From contig CAZZKJ010000008.1 in NCBI GenBank assembly GCA_964654695.1, positions 21,837-85,836 on the forward strand: a DNA stretch of 64,000 nucleotides. The letters are read 5' to 3'. Below, in pieces: positions 18,645-27,574 of the stretch. This DNA is from CAZZKJ01 sp964654695 (lineage in GTDB: Bacteria; Krumholzibacteriota; Krumholzibacteriia; WVZY01). Position numbers and translations under genes: made by a program. Numbering within the stretch: position 1 is the stretch's first letter; the number at the start of each line of letters is the position of its first letter. Below the pieces are notes generated by a model. That model did no database searches and was not told the DNA's origin. It was given only the letters and a program-made list of their open reading frames with translations.

Positions 18645-18881
18645 CTAATGGCCGATGCTTCCCTTAAAGATGAAAACGGTAACCAGGGCATAAATTGTCA
18701 GAGCCTCGATTAGTGCGCAGCCGATAATCATTCCTACTTGAATTTTACCGGCTGCTTCGGGTTGGCGGCCCATGGCCTCCATGGCGGCTCCTACGGCTTT
18801 TCCCAGACCGATTCCGCTGCCGAGCGCCGCTATTCCAAGTCCAATGGGAAGTGCCAGCGACAACATTGATTGGTAATCCAT
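18645..18881 (-). CDS. atpE: ATP synthase F0 c subunit
   Basis: This 78-residue protein forms two membrane helices joined by the RQP loop (residues 39-41). The ion-carrying carboxylate is E59 in ALIEALTIY. The polar ligands of sodium-type rings (Gln in helix 1, Ser and Thr after the Glu) are replaced by L26, A60 and L61, which points to proton coupling. Helix 1 carries the small-residue pattern GSGIGLGKAVG needed for tight ring packing. An AGGAGG site precedes the ATG. Confidence 0.96.
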   Translation of the reverse strand: MDYQSMLSLALPIGLGIAALGSGIGLGKAVGAAMEAMGRQPEAAGKIQVGMIIGCALIEALTIYALVTVFIFKGSIGH

Positions 18882-18909
18882 AACGTTTCCTCCTTAGGGT
18901 TGCCTGCGG

Positions 18910-19743
18910 TCAGTGCCCCTCTGGTTCTTCATGGGGCAGCATCAACGCGAAGTAGATGGTCGACAACAACATAAACACCAGCGCCTGAATAAAGCTGGTG
19001 AGAATGGCCAAGAAAATGAACGGCAGCTGGAGCGGAAGGCCTATGGGAAGACGGAAAAGCCCCATAAGCGCGATACCCAGGCCGACGAATATATAAAGGA
19101 GAACATCTTCTCCAGTGACATTTCCAAAAAGTCGAAGCGACAGGCTCATTGGTTTGGCCAGCTCTTCCACTATATGCAGCGGAAGCATAAGAGGAATCAA
19201 GACTACGCCGATGATATTTCGGGGCTGGCCCATCATGTGGTCTATATAGCCGATTATGCCGTTTTTTCTTATGCCCGTATATTGAACATAAAGAAAAACG
19301 CAAATAGCCAACGCGACGGTGGTGTTCAGGTTGGAGGTAGGAGATTTCATGAGCGGGATCAGGCCGAGAAGATTCATGAGGAGGATATAAAGGAATAGCG
19401 TTCCCAGGAATGGCACAAATTCCTTGCCGCGCGAACCCAAAACTCCCATTATGAATTTTTCGAGCTCTTCAACCGCGTATTCTATAGTATTCTGCAGCCC
19501 CCCTGGAATCATCGAAGGTTTCCGGGATGCCAAACGTGTTACGATTATCAGAATCAGCGCCGCTATCAGCGAGAAGATCAAGTTTTCCCATTTATGAATA
19601 AAATCGCCGAAAGAAGTACCTATAAACCAGTGGTGAAGCAGTGAAACCAGGTTCGGCAGTTCAGGCGAACCGCTGCCGGCTTCATGGGCGTTTTCGCCTT
19701 CGATCATCAAGAAGAATAAAAACTTATTTGCGAATTCGAACAT
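18910..19743 (-). CDS. atpB: ATP synthase F0 a subunit
   Basis: This 277-residue membrane protein has about six helices and the essential arginine of the ion channel, R204 in MSLSLRLFGN. The downstream helix PFIFLAILTSFIQALVFMLLS is also typical. Together with the c-ring it forms the two half-channels. The N-terminus is longer than in E. coli and partly acidic. It is followed by atpE after 28 bases. Confidence 0.95.
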   Translation of the reverse strand: MFEFANKFLFFLMIEGENAHEAGSGSPELPNLVSLLHHWFIGTSFGDFIHKWENLIFSLIAALILIIVTRLASRKPSMIPGGLQNTIEYAVEELEKFIMGVLGSRGKEFVPFLGTLFLYILLMNLLGLIPLMKSPTSNLNTTVALAICVFLYVQYTGIRKNGIIGYIDHMMGQPRNIIGVVLIPLMLPLHIVEELAKPMSLSLRLFGNVTGEDVLLYIFVGLGIALMGLFRLPIGLPLQLPFIFLAILTSFIQALVFMLLSTIYFALMLPHEEPEGH

Positions 19744-19774
19744 TTATCCGTCCGTTCAATAGCCGCCGTAAGGC

Positions 19775-20188
19775 TCAGTGAGTGGACACGGATTTTTTAT
19801 CCCGGTTCCATATTGAAGAGCCATCATCGAGCTTCAAGGCGGTTCTTCCCAAGGCTTTCATTATAATGACGAAGAAAGGCCAGAAAAATCCGGCTAACAG
19901 GGCGGGGATAGGAAAAACTTCAGTTTTCAGAAGGATAAAACCCGCCATATAGAGCACTGGAAATTTAGCCGCCAGCAGCAGGAATGCTTTGAACAAATTC
20001 TCATGCCTGCGGGACAGCAGTTTTTTGACCAGACCGGCGATAAAGTAAATATTAACAAGGGACCAGGCAAATCCCAATATCCATGCTCCGGCGGTGAGGG
20101 CGTCCATATAAGCGGCTGCAAACAAGGCCGCTATAGAGCCCAAAAAAATAGAGGTCCTTCTGACTCTGTCTAGAAATTCAAGACCCAT
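19775..20188 (-). CDS. atpI: ATP synthase subunit I-like protein (AtpI family)
   Basis: This 137-residue membrane protein has about four helices (for example FLGSIAALFAAAYMDALTAGA and AWSLVNIYFIAGLVKKLL). It sits between atpZ and atpB, the usual place of AtpI. AtpI-type proteins help c-ring assembly. Sequence conservation in this family is low, so position in the operon carries much of the weight. The start overlaps the end of atpZ by 11 bases. Confidence 0.8.
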   Translation of the reverse strand: MGLEFLDRVRRTSIFLGSIAALFAAAYMDALTAGAWILGFAWSLVNIYFIAGLVKKLLSRRHENLFKAFLLLAAKFPVLYMAGFILLKTEVFPIPALLAGFFWPFFVIIMKALGRTALKLDDGSSIWNRDKKSVSTH

Positions 20189-20438
20189 TGGTTTTATTCC
20201 GCTTTTTTTTGTCTTTGCTCGTCTTGCGAACCACGTTCATTACCTGTCTCGCACCGGCGATAAAACCGATGACCAGAAAAACGATGGTAAAGATGGGGTC
20301 CGTATTGAACCGCTTATCCAAAAAGCTGCCAATAAAAAAACCAATTATTGGAGATACGGCCAAAAGAAGCGGAATCGTGGTAAGAAGACCCACTTGGCGC
20401 ATCATCCAGTAACGGTCATCTTCATTCTTTTTTTGCAA
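20178..20438 (-). CDS. atpZ: F0F1 ATPase assembly protein, AtpZ/AtpQ-like
   Basis: This 86-residue protein has two predicted helices (LLTTIPLLLAVSPIIGFFIGSFLDK and PIFTIVFLVIGFIAGARQVMNVV). The pattern GxxxGxxLD...F...G...G..N is characteristic of the small AtpZ protein encoded first in many ATP synthase operons. Such proteins have been linked to magnesium uptake or F0 assembly. The frame opens with TTG at 20438, and an in-frame ATG pair 11 codons later is an alternative. Neither has a clear ribosome site. Confidence 0.8.
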   Translation of the reverse strand: MQKKNEDDRYWMMRQVGLLTTIPLLLAVSPIIGFFIGSFLDKRFNTDPIFTIVFLVIGFIAGARQVMNVVRKTSKDKKKRNKTNGS

Positions 20439-20484
20439 GGAATGAATCAGGAAGCAGCTTTGTCAAATTCGCCATATTTCAATC

Positions 20485-20500
20485 ACCGGGCGCCCCCGGT
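20485..20500 (-). promoter_or_regulatory. GC-rich hairpin in the atp operon leader
   Basis: ACCGGG (20485-20490) and CCCGGT (20495-20500) form a six-pair stem with a four-base loop. It lies between the predicted atp transcription start (about 20515) and atpZ. It could stabilise the leader or act as a short attenuator. It also lies 74 bases beyond the stop of the FG-GAP gene, but no T-run follows on that strand, so it is a poor intrinsic terminator. Confidence 0.35.
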
Positions 20501-20521
20501 CGGGCAGAACTTAAAGCCGGG

Positions 20522-20550
20522 AATATACGTGAACTTTTTAACAAAGTCAA
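20522..20550 (-). promoter_or_regulatory. Sigma70-type promoter of the ATP synthase operon
   Basis: On the minus strand TTGACT (20550-20545) and TATATT (20527-20522) are separated by exactly 17 bases, each matching five of six consensus positions. Transcription would start near 20515, leaving a leader of about 77 bases before atpZ. No other promoter of this quality appears within the ten-gene operon. Confidence 0.72.
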
Positions 20551-20573
20551 CCCTGAAAATAACTTCACCGGCC

Positions 20574-22679
20574 TTATTTTAAGAAGACAATCTTGCTTTG
20601 CGCTCTTTTCCCTTCGAAGTCCATATGCACGAAATAGATGCCGGAGGGGACGGTCTCTCCAGGCCGGCCGCTGCCGGACCATGAAACCGACTGTCTTCCT
20701 GCTTTACGAAATCCGGTGTGAAGCTCCGCAACAAGGGCTCCGCGCACATCGTAAATCCGAATACGCGGCTTGCCGGCCGAGGGGAGATAAAACGGTATAG
20801 TCGTGGAGGAAGAAAATGGATTGGGATAATTGGCATAGAGCGCTGGAGGTGAGAACCCCTGCACGGACGCGCCTACAGTGAAGAGTTCAGTACCGCTCTT
20901 GCCGAGAAAGATCTTATATGTGTATTCTCGACCGGGGTTCACATCGGTATCAAAAAAGCTGTAATGCGCAGGATCCCCTTCTATTATATCTGCGGCTATG
21001 ACACGAAAGGTTCGCCCGTTTTCCTTTTTGGAAATTGAAATTTCCGAAGGTGGGATGCTCTCCCGCAGCGCAAATTCGATTGTAATCCCGAGTTCAGATG
21101 CTTCTGCCCGGTAATATGCAACTTGGGCGGGTGTAACCGCGGGATCTCCTATTATTAAGCTGCAGATGCCGCTGTTGTTGTTGCTCGATACGGTGGCGTT
21201 TCTCGATGCAACGATCAGATCATTGAAGCCATCGTTGTTCATATCGCCCGCCGCAATCGATCCGCCGGTATAATCGCCGCTTGATGCACCCAAGATGGTC
21301 GTAAGGCCTGTTTGAACCAAAGCCAGGTCGATTACCGGAGCGAATAAAGATCTACCGAATGCTATGATGACTTCTCCTGCTCCCGATCGTGCACTGGGGC
21401 TGGCCTGGGGAGATCCTATTACTATGTCTTTTTTGCTGTCGGAATTGAAATCTCCGACCGCGAGGGACATGCCTATGTGGGTGTTCAAATCCCTCCCCCA
21501 GAACAGGGAAATGCTGGGGCTCGAAAGCGCCATGTCGATCGTATCGGGCAGCGAACTAACCCCGCCTATAATGTATACTCCGCCGGCCTTACTCCTGCCG
21601 GGGGGCGTATAGTCAACAGCGGAAATAACCGCTTCGGGAAACCCGTTTCCGGTTACATCTCCCGCGCAGACGGCCGATCCGGTGAGTGCGCTGGCGGCGG
21701 CTCCAAAAAAACGCTTGATGCCTGGGAGATCTACAGAAATATCCACGGTGTCCGGCAGTGACGGGCCGCCGTAAATAATGAAAGCGGCGCCTGAAGTGCT
21801 CCGGCCCATGCGGGTGGCCTGGGGTGCGCCGACTAAGAGATCGTCATAATTATCATTATTAAAGTCGAAAGCAAAACAGGAATTGCCGAAGGTGTCCGCC
21901 GGGCGGGCTCCGAAAATCCTTGAAATCCCCGCCTGCGCTCCTGCCATGTCTATGTCTGCGGGGGAAGCGGATCCGTATATGACGATCAGCGATCCTGCCG
22001 ATGCTCCTGTCGGGGGCGATGAAAGGGGAGCTCCGACGAGGATATCATCGTATAAATCGTTGTCTATGTTTCCCGTTGCGAGGGAGCTTCCGAGCTTATC
22101 GAAAACATTTGCGCCCGTGAATGCAGCCGTACCCGGAGGAGACAAGGCCATGTCCAATGTGTCGGGTAAAGAGGCTCCTCCCAGAACGACTATGACTTCA
22201 CCGGCAAAAAAGCGCCCGCTGGGAGATGCCCAGGGCATACCCCAAATTATATCATCCTTAGAATCGCCGTTTATATCTCCCGCGGCAAGCACCGCGCCGA
22301 CATTCGAAGTAGAAGCGGGGCCGATGATACGTTTTATGTAAGGAGCATTTGACGAGAGATCGATCACTCCGGGCAGGGTTCCGCCGGCCATGATCGCGTA
22401 TACTAGACCGCAGTTCGAGCGGCCCTGGTAATCGAAGCCGGGAGCGGCGATCATAATATCATCGAGATTATCGCCGTTGATATCGCCGAAAACTACTGCA
22501 TCCCCGGTGTAATCGCTGGAATTAACGCCTGTTATCTTGATGTCCTGTTCGTTGAGCTGAAGATCGATCGTAGCGGCATCCGGAGTCCGGACGAAAAAAA
22601 GCGTCGCAAAAAAAACACCGGCTGCCGCAAGTAACGAGATCGTTCCGGAGATAGATGCGGGTTTCAAATGTTGGTTCAC
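20574..22679 (-). CDS. Secreted FG-GAP seven-repeat propeller protein with FlgD-like C-terminal Ig domain
   Basis: I place the start at GTG 22679 (701 residues), preceded by AAAGGA. The frame is open upstream but the extension is not signal-like. A signal peptide (GTISLLAAAGVFFATLFF) is followed by seven FG-GAP repeats, seen as loops such as GDINGDNLDDI, GDINGDSKDDI, GNIDNDLYDDI, FDFNNDNYDDL, GDVTGNGFPEA, GDFNSDSKKDI and GDMNNDGFNDL. Seven repeats suit one integrin-alpha-like beta-propeller with calcium-binding loops. After a fibronectin-like segment, the C-terminus (YANYPNPFSSSTTIPF, then RIRIYDVRGALV and PSGIYFVHM) is the FlgD-like Ig domain common on secreted FCB-group proteins. It follows the M1 peptidase gene by 85 bases. 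The ligand is unknown. Confidence 0.88.
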   Translation of the reverse strand: MNQHLKPASISGTISLLAAAGVFFATLFFVRTPDAATIDLQLNEQDIKITGVNSSDYTGDAVVFGDINGDNLDDIMIAAPGFDYQGRSNCGLVYAIMAGGTLPGVIDLSSNAPYIKRIIGPASTSNVGAVLAAGDINGDSKDDIIWGMPWASPSGRFFAGEVIVVLGGASLPDTLDMALSPPGTAAFTGANVFDKLGSSLATGNIDNDLYDDILVGAPLSSPPTGASAGSLIVIYGSASPADIDMAGAQAGISRIFGARPADTFGNSCFAFDFNNDNYDDLLVGAPQATRMGRSTSGAAFIIYGGPSLPDTVDISVDLPGIKRFFGAAASALTGSAVCAGDVTGNGFPEAVISAVDYTPPGRSKAGGVYIIGGVSSLPDTIDMALSSPSISLFWGRDLNTHIGMSLAVGDFNSDSKKDIVIGSPQASPSARSGAGEVIIAFGRSLFAPVIDLALVQTGLTTILGASSGDYTGGSIAAGDMNNDGFNDLIVASRNATVSSNNNSGICSLIIGDPAVTPAQVAYYRAEASELGITIEFALRESIPPSEISISKKENGRTFRVIAADIIEGDPAHYSFFDTDVNPGREYTYKIFLGKSGTELFTVGASVQGFSPPALYANYPNPFSSSTTIPFYLPSAGKPRIRIYDVRGALVAELHTGFRKAGRQSVSWSGSGRPGETVPSGIYFVHMDFEGKRAQSKIVFLK

Positions 22680-22764
22680 TCTGTGAGATCCTTTCCGATA
22701 AACAGCTGAAAGTTTAACATAAATATAGATTATAGGTGCAAATAAATCGCCTGCGGCTAAAAAA

Positions 22765-25500
22765 TCAATGGTCAACACTCTTGCTGCCGCTCTTATTTAT
22801 GGAAGCCCCTGTTTTCAATTCGAGTTTTCTTAATTTCTTTTCTAAATACTCGATTTTTTCTTTTAACTCTTTGGTATCCGCGATCAGCTCCTCATCGGAT
22901 TTCTTATTGGAGTTTCGGGCCTTGATCTTCGCCGCGGCTCTTTTGGCGCGGGTTCGGACTATTTCCGAGGGATCCGAGACGGACGTTCTATCCAGGGCCC
23001 GAAGCGCGCTTTCTTCACCCAGATCTGCCAGCGCGGCTGCGGCCGCAGTCCTGGTTCTTATGTACCAGTCATCGAGCATGGCGGATAGAAACTTCGAGGC
23101 TTTTTCACGGTTTTTCGGGTTCTCCAGTTTTTTTGCCAGCGCCGCATATGCACTGATTGCTTCATGACGGTACTTTCTCTCGTTGCCGGGGGCGGCGAGG
23201 ACCCCGATCTTCTTTAGGGCCGAGGTCACTTCGAGTTTCTTTAATCCTGCGATTCCCGCGTTGCGTATGAGTTCCTCGTGCGAATCGATGGATAGGGCGG
23301 CCAGGCAAAGTTCAGCGGCTTTTTCTGAACGCAATTCGACGAGATCGTTCAAGGCCGCCGCACGAATCTCGTAAGACGCTTCGTTCTTGAAAATTGAAAT
23401 CAACAGCTTTTCAATGCGGCCGGTTTTTTCCATGCGTCCCAGGGATTCAACACATGCCAGCCGAACCTTCGGGTTGCCTGATTCCATTCCCTTGAGAACC
23501 GCTTTTACCGCTGCGGCGCTCTTGATTTTCGCCAGCGAATACGCGGCTTCTCTTTGAACCCCCCAAAACTCATCACCGAGAAGCGCCCGTTCGAGCTCGG
23601 GCACAACTTCTGAAGCATGTCCTTTTGCGCCCAGGCTTTTTGCAGCGCGGATTCTTTCAATGGCTTCGCCGTTTTTGAGCTGGAAGGCAAGTTCTTGAAT
23701 GGATTTGTTGAAGTCCAGGGTTTTCAAAATCCAATCACCCTTATCGAAGATCACCATATCCGGTTTCGATTCGGTCTTGAAATAATATTCCTGAGAGACT
23801 TTATCCACCATGATGCGGTACAATTTTTTCTCGTTTTCGCACGTGATTTCAATGTCCACCGGCATTCGAAAAACCGGTACAAGGTCGCCTGTTTTCTGCT
23901 TTTGGATCACGCTGAGATGTAGAAGTTCCGTGCCGCCATCATATGACGAGGATACTTCGTATTCGGGATGGCCGGCGCAATATAGCCACTGTTCAAAAAG
24001 CCATTCCAGGTTGAAACCGGAAACTTTTCGTACCGCTGCTTCGAGATCTCTGGTTTCGGCAGACCGGTACTTTCGCTCTGTGCCGTATTCCTTGACGGCT
24101 GCGAAAAACAACGTGTCGCCGAGTACGAACCGCAGCATATGCAGGAAGCTTGCTCCTTTTATATACACATTGCTGCTGTTGCGTTCGTCCCTGCGGTTGA
24201 AAAAATCTACGACTACCGGGCGCGGGTCCATTTGATCTCTCTTGACGACTCCCCTGTGGATTTCATCCATGCGGTATCGAAACGCATCGTCGCCGCTGTG
24301 GTATTCCTCGTACAAGCTTTGAAAATAAGTTGCGAAACCTTCATTCAACCACATCTGCGTCCATTCGCGGCACGTTACCATGTCGCCCCACCACATGTGG
24401 GCGAGTTCGTGCGCTACCAGGCCCCGGCTGGTCCTGGTCATAAGCGATTTTTCGTCCCGCAATAAACGTTTATTCATAACCGTTGCGGTTGTGTTCTCCA
24501 TGCCGCCGTAAAGAAAATTTTGAACTACAACCTGGCCGTACTTCTTGAAAGGATAACGTATTCCCGTAGTTCTGGAAAAGAAACCTATCATGTCCGGTGT
24601 AAGACCGAATGCCGAATCGACGACGCTCTTTTTCGTTCCCGGGGGTACGATGTATAAAAGCTCCACATCCTGCCAGTGATCGCGAATAACATCATACTTG
24701 CCGGCGGCCATCATAATCAGGTAGCTCGACTGCGGAGTATCCAGATGCCAATGGTACTCGGTTTTATCTCCAAGGTCCTTTTTGGATTTAAGCACCCCAT
24801 TAGACAGTACATAGAAACCTTTTTTTACGCGGAAGATTCCTTCGAATGTCGCTTTATCATTGGGATAATCAAAGCAGGGTATCCAGAAACGGTTGTCTTC
24901 TCCTTCGCCCTGGGACCAGACTTCATATCTCTGCGAAGGCAGGCCCTTTTCCGGGGCGATAAAATAAAGACCCTGCGCGGGTTTGCACTTGTATACGATC
25001 TTGAGCTCCAGGGGTTTGCCGGGAGCAAACGGTGCGCTGCCGTGTACCACCAAATGATCGTCGGCATCGGTGATCGGAGCTTTTTCGAGCCAGGAAGTTT
25101 CATGTCCGCCCGGAACGGGGTAATCGAAATCAACTTCCGAACCGTCGATAAATACTTTTTCTATTTCGATATCAACTGCGTTGAGACGGATCGAGCGGGT
25201 TCCGCTCCGCAGCGGAATCAGCGAGTGACTTACTTCGCCTGCAATACTCCCGCCGGCTAAATCCAGATCCAGGTTGAGAACTGTATGAAGCACGTCAAAA
25301 TCCAGGTTGGGGGCGACATAGGCCGGCGGGTCGGGTTTAATCGGGTGGGCTCCGCAATAAGAGCTGGAGAAGGCTGCAATTATCATAGTGATCGTTAATA
25401 TTAATCCCTGACGCCTCCACCAAAGAATCTTCGGCGGTGCGGACGATTTACATGACTTCAGCAGTGCGCGGGATGCGGTTTTATTGCCAGATAGATGCAT
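22765..25500 (-). CDS. M1-family zinc aminopeptidase with C-terminal HEAT repeats and coiled-coil
   Basis: The ATG at 25500 has a CGGAGG ribosome site and gives 911 residues. A signal-like hydrophobic stretch (about 32-46) leads into an M1 N-terminal beta domain and the gluzincin core. GGMEN (332-336) is the exopeptidase motif. HELAH (364-368) with E387 in NEGFA is the complete HEXXH-18-E zinc site. After about residue 600 come five or more HEAT-like helical repeats (for example GVQREAAYSLAKIKSAAAV and KVRLACVESLGRM) and a final charged coiled-coil. The enzyme should remove N-terminal residues from peptides outside the cytoplasm. It follows rmlD by 82 bases and precedes the FG-GAP gene, likely in one transcript. 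Confidence 0.9.
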   Translation of the reverse strand: MHLSGNKTASRALLKSCKSSAPPKILWWRRQGLILTITMIIAAFSSSYCGAHPIKPDPPAYVAPNLDFDVLHTVLNLDLDLAGGSIAGEVSHSLIPLRSGTRSIRLNAVDIEIEKVFIDGSEVDFDYPVPGGHETSWLEKAPITDADDHLVVHGSAPFAPGKPLELKIVYKCKPAQGLYFIAPEKGLPSQRYEVWSQGEGEDNRFWIPCFDYPNDKATFEGIFRVKKGFYVLSNGVLKSKKDLGDKTEYHWHLDTPQSSYLIMMAAGKYDVIRDHWQDVELLYIVPPGTKKSVVDSAFGLTPDMIGFFSRTTGIRYPFKKYGQVVVQNFLYGGMENTTATVMNKRLLRDEKSLMTRTSRGLVAHELAHMWWGDMVTCREWTQMWLNEGFATYFQSLYEEYHSGDDAFRYRMDEIHRGVVKRDQMDPRPVVVDFFNRRDERNSSNVYIKGASFLHMLRFVLGDTLFFAAVKEYGTERKYRSAETRDLEAAVRKVSGFNLEWLFEQWLYCAGHPEYEVSSSYDGGTELLHLSVIQKQKTGDLVPVFRMPVDIEITCENEKKLYRIMVDKVSQEYYFKTESKPDMVIFDKGDWILKTLDFNKSIQELAFQLKNGEAIERIRAAKSLGAKGHASEVVPELERALLGDEFWGVQREAAYSLAKIKSAAAVKAVLKGMESGNPKVRLACVESLGRMEKTGRIEKLLISIFKNEASYEIRAAALNDLVELRSEKAAELCLAALSIDSHEELIRNAGIAGLKKLEVTSALKKIGVLAAPGNERKYRHEAISAYAALAKKLENPKNREKASKFLSAMLDDWYIRTRTAAAAALADLGEESALRALDRTSVSDPSEIVRTRAKRAAAKIKARNSNKKSDEELIADTKELKEKIEYLEKKLRKLELKTGASINKSGSKSVDH

Positions 25501-25582
25501 GATTAATCCTCCGTATGAGAGTTTTGATGTAATGTGGATAAAGGCCGGCTGGATGAGCTTTCTGCCCGCACCACGGCAGGGG

Positions 25583-26443
25583 TTATTCAATCCCCTTCTT
25601 CGATAGATACCTGCCTAGAGCATCTTTCCAACCGGGCATGGAATCGCAGTTATTTTTTTTGAGCCCGGCGTTTTCCAGGACGGAATACCGCGGCCGCCGT
25701 GCCGGCGCGTTCCATTCTTTGGAAGTTATTTTAACCAGTTCGACTTCTTTTTTAGTGAAGTCGAAAACAGCCTTCGCGAAATCGTACCATGAGCATTCGC
25801 CCGAATTCGTTGCGTGATATATTCCGAACGGGGGCGGTTTTTCCAGGAGCAGCCTGATCTGTTCGGCAAGATCCTCGGTGAATGTAGGTGTTAGAACCTC
25901 ATCGCCGACAACTTTTATGGTTTTTCCCGGGGATCCCAAATGCAGCATGGTGTCGACGAAATTATTGCCTTTGCCAATACACGGATTGAGTCCGTAGAGC
26001 CCGCTGGTTCTTATTATGTAGTGATGGCTGCAAATGCTCCTGGAGAAGAATTCGCCCGCGAGTTTGGTGACACCGTAAACATTCAGCGGCCCGGGCGGAT
26101 CATTCTCGACATAAGGCCGGGCCGCATGCCCATTGAAAACGTAATCCGTACTGATGTGCATAAGCATGGATCCTATGCGGAGACAGGCATTGGCGGCATT
26201 CCTGGCACCCAGGGCGTTGACATCGAATGCGAGCGCGGCCTCCTCTTCACATCTGTCGACATCCGTAAAGGCGGCGGCGTTGATAACCAGTTCCGGAGAA
26301 TGTTTTTCGAGGACATCGTCCACTGCATCCGGATCCGTAATCTCCATATCATTCTGTGTCAAGGATATTAGATCGTGGCCGGAGAGTTTTTCTTCAATAT
26401 CCCTTCCCAATTGGCCGTCGGCGCCGATGATTGCTATCTTCAT
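25583..26443 (-). CDS. rmlD: dTDP-4-dehydrorhamnose reductase
   Basis: The ATG at 26443 (MKIAIIGADGQLG) begins exactly at the Rossmann fold and follows a GAAAGGCAGG site, giving 286 residues. Visible motifs are GADGQLG, STDYVF (98-103), the catalytic Y123 and K127 in YGVTK, and PTFTEDLA. RmlD reduces dTDP-4-keto-rhamnose to dTDP-L-rhamnose with NAD(P)H. The start overlaps the stop of a GT2 glycosyltransferase gene (ATGA). RmlA, B and C are not in this window. Confidence 0.92.
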   Translation of the reverse strand: MKIAIIGADGQLGRDIEEKLSGHDLISLTQNDMEITDPDAVDDVLEKHSPELVINAAAFTDVDRCEEEAALAFDVNALGARNAANACLRIGSMLMHISTDYVFNGHAARPYVENDPPGPLNVYGVTKLAGEFFSRSICSHHYIIRTSGLYGLNPCIGKGNNFVDTMLHLGSPGKTIKVVGDEVLTPTFTEDLAEQIRLLLEKPPPFGIYHATNSGECSWYDFAKAVFDFTKKEVELVKITSKEWNAPARRPRYSVLENAGLKKNNCDSMPGWKDALGRYLSKKGIE

Positions 26444-27330
26444 GCCTGCCTTTCTTCCGCGTCCTTGATTCTGCCTGCAGATACCAGGCAAAGGATCCTC
26501 ACTGCATCGATAAAAAAGAAAATGGGTATTACAAGCCAATGATAAGGCTTCGCGTAACGCTTGAAAAACAAAAAACTGCTTCTGAGCTTCATCGCTATTT
26601 TTTTGCGGCTCAACTGTCCGCCCGTGCTTTGCGAAATCTTATGCCAAACCTTTGCCTTTGGGGCGTAAACAATCCTGTAACCGGCGGCCCGGGCCCGCAT
26701 GCACAAATCAGTGTCTTCGAAATATGCTTCAAAGGCCGGATCGAGAAGCCCGATCTCCGCAATCACGCCGGTTTTTATCATCATTGCGCATCCGGTGACA
26801 TAATCGATCTCGCAGGGCGAGTCATACTGTCCCGAATCTTTTTCGCGGATTCCCCTGTGCCTGGCCGTACCTTTCCATAAGGAGATTTTGCCGCCGGCGA
26901 ACCATATGCAATCGGGAGGATCGTGATAATAGATCTTGGGCCCCGCTATGCCGATATTCGGAGCCGATCCTATGGCGTCGACCAGCCGGCCGACGATATC
27001 CGGATCGACCGCAGTATCATTGTTAAGAAGAAGTATCAAGCCGGCACCGCGCCTGCGGGCATATTCGATTCCGCGGTTATTGCCGCGGGAGAATCCAAGG
27101 TTGTGTCCGTTTTGAATGACGGTCACGGCATCTCCATACTTGCTTCGAACCGCATCTTCCGTTCCATCATTTGAACCGTTATCGACTAGTATAATTTCCT
27201 TTTCCGGGTAGTTCATGTTAACCAAAGACTGCAGGCACTCCATGGTAAGCATCCTGCCGTTCCAGGTGAGGACTATAACCGCCACTCGCGGCAGGTTTGA
27301 GATAGGAAGAGGGGGTTGATGGTTGGGCAT
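26440..27330 (-). CDS. GT2-family glycosyltransferase, rhamnosyltransferase-like
   Basis: This 296-residue protein has a GT-A fold: VVILTWNGRM at the N-terminus with LVDNGSNDGT, the acidic motif LLLNNDTAVDP, and GCAMMIKTGVIAEIGLLDPAFEAYFEDTDLCMRARAAGY. The last two are typical of WbbL-like rhamnosyltransferases. A short hydrophobic segment near the C-terminus (HWLVIPIFFFIDAVRIL) may attach it to the membrane. It overlaps rmlD by four bases, which fits use of the dTDP-rhamnose made by that enzyme. The polysaccharide acceptor is unknown. The ATG lacks a good ribosome site. Confidence 0.87.
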   Translation of the reverse strand: MPNHQPPLPISNLPRVAVIVLTWNGRMLTMECLQSLVNMNYPEKEIILVDNGSNDGTEDAVRSKYGDAVTVIQNGHNLGFSRGNNRGIEYARRRGAGLILLLNNDTAVDPDIVGRLVDAIGSAPNIGIAGPKIYYHDPPDCIWFAGGKISLWKGTARHRGIREKDSGQYDSPCEIDYVTGCAMMIKTGVIAEIGLLDPAFEAYFEDTDLCMRARAAGYRIVYAPKAKVWHKISQSTGGQLSRKKIAMKLRSSFLFFKRYAKPYHWLVIPIFFFIDAVRILCLVSAGRIKDAEERQA

Positions 27331-27574
27331 AATAAGCTGGAAATATTATGGAATATCAGCATACGGATTTCTATAAAGCCTGTGCAGATTATACTTCATA
27401 GCGTTGTTAATATTCCAGAATGAATACTTGCGATCAGCCGATGATTTTGCGGGGGTCTTCGCCTTGACGACCCCCGGGAAATGCTGTAGCTTGAGACAGC
27501 TATCAGGTTATCAAGATTCTTGCCGGCCGCCGGCGCCCCTGCCGATAGAACTCCGGAACCGGGAGCCTCCAGAA
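27331..27574. promoter_or_regulatory. Divergent intergenic region with two hairpins
   Basis: This region lies between the GT2 gene (minus) and the phosphodiesterase gene (plus). It holds a strong plus-strand hairpin (CGGGGGTC 27450-27457 with GACCCCCG 27469-27476). A smaller one follows directly (TAGCT 27487-27491 with AGCTA 27498-27502). No T-run follows, so this is not a simple terminator. On the minus strand TATAAT lies at 27393-27388 but without a good -35. I recognise no known riboswitch family. Confidence 0.35.
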
